Assembly (NCBI GenBank): GCA_050692915.1
Contig: JBOGVU010000002.1
Coordinates: 1 to 64,000 of the forward strand
DNA: 64,000 nucleotides
DNA from: CALAEC01 sp050692915
Lineage (GTDB): Bacteria > Actinomycetota > UBA4738 > CALAEC01
Reading direction: 5' to 3'
Shown here: positions 60,483 to 64,000 of the stretch, piece after piece
Position numbering within the stretch: the first letter of the stretch is position 1
Layout of the letters: the number at the start of each line of letters is the position of its first letter
Made by a program: the position numbers and the translations under genes
Notes under the pieces: generated by a model
The model's database searches: none
Told to the model about the DNA's origin: nothing
Seen by the model: the letters and a program-made list of their open reading frames with translations, nothing else

Positions 60483-61171
60483 GTCGACTGTCGCTGGAGC
60501 CAGGCCTCGAACTCGGCCTCCGGCACGGCCCGGATCGTGAACCGCATCCGCCAGTGATCCAAGCCGCAGAACTCCGCGCACCGACCCTGGTACGTTCCGG
60601 GTCGGTCGATGGTCAGGTCGAACCCCGTGGTGCGCCCGGGGATGGCGTCCCGCTTGAACAGGAAGTCCGGCACGAAGAAGGAGTGGATCACGTCGGGCGA
60701 GCTCAGCAGGATCCGGACCGGCCGGCCCACCGGGAGGACGGCCTCGGGCGGGTCCTCGGCCGTGCCAAAGACTGCTGCCCCGGTCTCGTACGTGAACCGC
60801 CACGACCAGTTGAATGCCTCCACCCGGACCGTGGCCGCGGGTTCGGCGTCGAGGTCCTCGACCCTGGTCTCGACCCGGTAGGTGAGCAGGAACAGGCCGA
60901 GCACGATGAGGACGGGGAGCATCGTGTAGGCGATCTCCAGCCCGAGGTGCTCCCGGAACTGCGGGGGCATGTTGTCGTCGCCGGGCCGGCGACGGTACCG
61001 GATCGTCGCCCAGAGGATGAGCCCGGACACGACGGCGGTGACCCCGAGGCCCGCCCATAGGAATACCCTCCACAAGCCCTCGATCTCCCGGCCCTGACTG
61101 GTGGCCGCTCCCAGGCCCCCGCAGGAGGCCGCCAGCAGGAGGAGCGGCGAGGCCTGAAGGATCCGTCGCAC
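60479..61171 (-). CDS. ctaC: Cytochrome c oxidase subunit II
   Basis: 230 aa from GTG 61171. Lipoprotein signal (LLLLAASCGG), two helices (VFLWAGLGVTAVVSGLILWA, LEIAYTMLPVLIVLGLFLLT), then a cupredoxin domain with the CuA site: PDVIHSFFVPD and GRCAEFCGLDHWRMRF (two Cys, His, Met). There is no fused cytochrome c domain. It receives electrons from QcrC. Confidence 0.95.
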   Translation of the reverse strand: MRRILQASPLLLLAASCGGLGAATSQGREIEGLWRVFLWAGLGVTAVVSGLILWATIRYRRRPGDDNMPPQFREHLGLEIAYTMLPVLIVLGLFLLTYRVETRVEDLDAEPAATVRVEAFNWSWRFTYETGAAVFGTAEDPPEAVLPVGRPVRILLSSPDVIHSFFVPDFLFKRDAIPGRTTGFDLTIDRPGTYQGRCAEFCGLDHWRMRFTIRAVPEAEFEAWLQRQST

Positions 61172-61445
61172 GGGCCCAGTGTGGCCCCCGGGCCGGGCCG
61201 TCCTCAAGTCGGGGTCGTCAAGAGGCCTCTGGCTGGGTAACTCTGTACGGCCGTGAACAAGATGGGGACCGAGGCACCGGATGCGTCACCGGCGATAGGC
61301 GCCAATCACCTAATCCACGGGGTCTTGGGAGAAGCCAAGGGACCCTCCGATCGAGGGGAGAGCAGCGTTCACGATCGAGTAGTCACACGCGAGCACACAC
61401 GACCTGAGCGGTCGCGAGCAAGGCACTATCGGTCGACCCAGGAGT

Positions 61446-62498
61446 CTATCGAGGGTCCGATCGGATATCGACGACGACCTTCACGTCGTCGGGCTGGCGA
61501 GTGAGGGCCTCCTCCCATCGCTCGAGGGGGACGCGACGGGTGATGATCCGTTTGAGCCAGCGTCGGTCGGCCTGCGAGAGGGCCCGGCCCGCGGCCTGGT
61601 AGTGTCGCCTTCCGGCATTGACGGAGCCGAACAGGGCGATGTTCTCCAGGACCAGTTCCTTGTTGAGGGCGTCGGCCTCCACCGGGTACCTCCGGTCGCT
61701 CCCGGAGAGGCCGGCCAAGGCGACCACCGCATTGGGGGCCACGTGGCGAAGGGCGTGGAAGGCCAGCTCTCCTACCCCGGTGCATTCAATGACCACGTCC
61801 ACATCGTGGTCGAGCCGGTCGATGTCGGTGTGGTAGGTGGCACCGAGCTCCCTGACGAGCTCGGGTTTCGGGCCCTCGGTCGCCCGGTCCAGCACGTGGG
61901 TCTCCAGGCCGCGCTGGACGGCGATCATGGCCGCCAGGAGCCCCACGGGTCCGGCGCCGGTGACTAATGCGCGACGGAGGTCCGCCTCCGCCCGGGACGC
62001 GATGCGGTCGACGTGGTCCCAGCATTTGGCCACGACACTGGTCGGCTCGAGAAGCACGGCTTCGTCTCCGAGGGAAGGGTCGACCCTAACCAGGTGGTGG
62101 GCGCGGAGACGGTAGCGCTCCCGCATGAAGCCGTCTCGCTCCTTGATGCCGTGCTCGGTGTAGCGGCCGTTCCGGCACATGTCCCACTCCCCGGCAGCGC
62201 AGTTCACGCAAGGGTCCGGATCCGGATGCCGGACGAAGCCCACAACCGGGTCGCCGGGGGAGAGGGCGGCGTCCGCAGGAGCCTCGAGGACCCGGCCCAG
62301 CGACTCATGGCCTAGGACCAGCCGATCGCGCCCGGGCGGAGGCCAGCCGTAGTCACCGGCGACGATCTCTTCGTCGGTCCCGCACACCCCGACGGCCACG
62401 GCCTCGACGAGGACCGGTCCATCCTCATAGGGCGGCTCGGGGACGTCCATGAGAGAGGCGCTCGTCGGCCTCTTCGGGATGACCGTGACGCCCTTCAC
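61446..62498 (-). CDS. Glucose 1-dehydrogenase-like zinc dehydrogenase
   Basis: 350 aa. Catalytic zinc motif GVCGTDEEIVAGDYG and GHESLGRVLEAP; structural zinc loop CVNCAAGEWDMC with one Cys fewer than usual. Rossmann motif VTGAGPVGLLAAMIAV. The layout (GHE, long C-terminal GSVNAG) fits the archaeal/actinobacterial glucose dehydrogenase branch, which oxidises aldoses with NAD(P). Divergent from the GH15 gene 77 bp away, so glucose released there could be its substrate. Confidence 0.88.
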   Translation of the reverse strand: MKGVTVIPKRPTSASLMDVPEPPYEDGPVLVEAVAVGVCGTDEEIVAGDYGWPPPGRDRLVLGHESLGRVLEAPADAALSPGDPVVGFVRHPDPDPCVNCAAGEWDMCRNGRYTEHGIKERDGFMRERYRLRAHHLVRVDPSLGDEAVLLEPTSVVAKCWDHVDRIASRAEADLRRALVTGAGPVGLLAAMIAVQRGLETHVLDRATEGPKPELVRELGATYHTDIDRLDHDVDVVIECTGVGELAFHALRHVAPNAVVALAGLSGSDRRYPVEADALNKELVLENIALFGSVNAGRRHYQAAGRALSQADRRWLKRIITRRVPLERWEEALTRQPDDVKVVVDIRSDPR

Positions 62499-62575
62499 AG
62501 TCTGCGGGCCACCACATCGTCAGCATACGCTCGGGGTCGTCGCTGGTCGTCCCCTCCAGTGGGAGAATCGGTCCG

Positions 62576-64000
62576 GTGACGCTTCGAATAGAGGACTATG
62601 CGCTGATCGGGGACCTGCAGACGGCGGCGTTGGTGGGTCGCGACGGGTCGATCGACTGGCTGTGCCTCCCGCGGTTCGACTCCGGGGCGTGCTTTGCCGC
62701 CCTGCTCGGGGCGTCTCAGCACGGGCGTTGGCTCCTCGCTCCGTCCGGGGAGATCCGGCGCTCCTCCCGGCGCTACCGGAGCGACTCCCTCGTGCTCGAG
62801 ACGGAGTTCGAGACTGAGGACGGGAGGGTCTCGGTCGTTGACTGCATGCCCCCCCGAGCCCACGACCCCAGCCTGGTGCGGGTGGTCCACGGCCTCGGCG
62901 GGCGTGTGTCGATGGGCATGGAACTGGTGATCAGGTTCGACTACGGCTCGGTCGTGCCGTGGGTCCGTCGCCTCGGTGGAGGTCTGTGGGCCGTCGCCGG
63001 GCCCGATGCCCTCTTCCTCCAGTCGGATGTCGAGGTATCTGGGCGGGACCTCACGACGGTGTCCGACTTCGCCGTGACTGCCGGCGAACGCCGTTCCTTC
63101 GTGCTGACCTGGAGAGCGTCGCACCGGCGCCCTCCACGGGTGCTGGATGCAGGGCGCGCCGTGAACGACACGGAGGAGTGGTGGCGCAGATGGTCGGAGC
63201 GGTGCACCTACCGTGGGCCGTGGCGCGACCAGGTGGTGCGGTCCCTCATTACTCTCAAGGCCCTGACGTACCAGCCGACGGGCGGCATCGTTGCCGCGGT
63301 CACGACCTCGCTCCCTGAGCATCTCGGAGGCGTGAGGAACTGGGACTATCGGTACTGCTGGATCCGGGATGCGACCTTTACCCTGTACGCCCTTATGTCG
63401 GGGGGGTATCGTTCCGAGGCACGGGCCTGGCGCGACTGGCTCCTTCGGTCCATTGCCGGCCAGCCTGATGAGATGCAGATCCTGTACGGACCCGCAGGTG
63501 AGCGTCGTCTCGAGGAGCGGGAGCTGGAACGGCTCCCCGGGTACGAAGGTTCGCGGCCTGTCCGTATCGGCAACGCCGCCGAGGGGCAGCTTCAGCTCGA
63601 CGTGTACGGCGAAGTCATGGACGGCATGCACCAGGCCCGCCGCCACCGGATCGGTCCGTCGAGTCCGGGCTGGGACGTCCAGCGCGTGCTGATGGAGTTC
63701 CTCGAGTCCAGATGGACCCAGCCGGACGAGGGGATCTGGGAGATGCGCGGCCGACCGCAGCACTTCACGCACTCCAAGGTGATGGCATGGGTGGGCATGG
63801 ATCGGGCCGTCAAGGCCGTCGAGCGGTACGGGCTCGATGGGCCCGTGGATCGCTGGAGGCGCCTCAGGGAGGAGATCCACCAGCAGGTGTGCCGCAACGG
63901 CTACGACCCGAACCGAAACACCTTCACACAGTCCTACGGCTCGCCGAACCTGGACGCCGCCCTGCTGATGATCTCGCTCGTCGGGTTCCTGCCGCCCGAG
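62576..64000 (+). CDS. GH15 glucoamylase/trehalase-like protein, 3' end outside window
   Basis: 475 codons seen from GTG 62576, open at the window end. N-terminal beta-sandwich domain begins IEDYALIGDLQTAALVGRDG and SIDWLCLPRFDSGACFAALL, the family signature. The (alpha/alpha)6 barrel starts near residue 215, with the substrate-site motif RNWDYRYCWIRDATFTLYAL, and IGNAAEGQLQLDVYGEVMDG carries the catalytic-region Glu. In actinobacteria such proteins cleave trehalose or alpha-glucans. The window cuts before the second catalytic Glu and the FPQAFSH end. Confidence 0.93.
   Translation, partial: MTLRIEDYALIGDLQTAALVGRDGSIDWLCLPRFDSGACFAALLGASQHGRWLLAPSGEIRRSSRRYRSDSLVLETEFETEDGRVSVVDCMPPRAHDPSLVRVVHGLGGRVSMGMELVIRFDYGSVVPWVRRLGGGLWAVAGPDALFLQSDVEVSGRDLTTVSDFAVTAGERRSFVLTWRASHRRPPRVLDAGRAVNDTEEWWRRWSERCTYRGPWRDQVVRSLITLKALTYQPTGGIVAAVTTSLPEHLGGVRNWDYRYCWIRDATFTLYALMSGGYRSEARAWRDWLLRSIAGQPDEMQILYGPAGERRLEERELERLPGYEGSRPVRIGNAAEGQLQLDVYGEVMDGMHQARRHRIGPSSPGWDVQRVLMEFLESRWTQPDEGIWEMRGRPQHFTHSKVMAWVGMDRAVKAVERYGLDGPVDRWRRLREEIHQQVCRNGYDPNRNTFTQSYGSPNLDAALLMISLVGFLPPE

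Overview
The window is high-GC bacterial DNA from an actinobacterium. The evidence is an actinobacterial-type UPF0182 membrane protein, a bcc-aa3 respiratory module with a membrane-anchored dihaem QcrC, BTAD/SARP-type regulators, many GTG/TTG starts, and promoters of the TTGACN-17-TANNNT type. I cannot name the genus. The deeply mixed gene set suggests an uncultured environmental lineage.

Layout. Positions 1-5739 look like core chromosome: a sensor histidine kinase (5' cut), a FecR-like lipoprotein, a UPF0182 protein and an initiator tRNA-fMet gene (5666-5739). Positions 53883-64000 are core again: ctaE-qcrCAB-ctaG, divergent ctaCDF, a glucose-dehydrogenase-like gene and a GH15 gene cut by the window end. 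The 48 kb between them is an accessory array. The 3' part of the tRNA-fMet gene, from the first base of the anticodon loop to the discriminator (about 43 bp), is repeated seven more times in the same orientation at 10878, 23719, 26635, 34102, 43630, 45492 and 53840. These repeats cut the region into seven cassettes of about 1.8-12.8 kb (M1-M7).

Every junction has the same build. The left flank is usually a hairpin, followed at most junctions by two 10-bp repeats spaced 11 bp apart. The right flank is about 102 bp: two more 11-bp-spaced repeats, four 10-bp repeats in helical phase, and a conserved segment of about 33 bp abutting the tRNA core. This looks like a set of attachment sites of related tyrosine-recombinase elements inserted serially into one tRNA gene. 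Only M2 and M3 keep an integrase, each at the left end and pointing at its left att core. The other five cassettes carry cargo with ends but no recombinase.

Cargo. M1 carries a replication-relaxation remnant and a redox operon (redoxin, SufR-like regulator, two MCxxCGC small proteins, membrane proteins, cupredoxin, PQ-loop protein, Rieske ferredoxin). M2 carries integrase 1, a MerR-type HTH plus cyclase fusion, a LAL regulator, alpha/beta-hydrolases, a cNMP-binding protein, a Rieske protein, and GH15 and CcdA fragments. M3 carries only integrase 2 and a chromate transporter. M4 and M5 each carry a giant paralogous BTAD-kinase-nSTAND-WD40 protein plus secreted proteins. M6 carries one secreted beta-helix protein. 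M7 carries a two-component system, a beta-lactamase-like lipoprotein, DNA-repair gene fragments, a GAF-SpoIIE phosphatase and a VOC protein. Decayed genes cluster near cassette ends, as expected of repeated gain and erosion.
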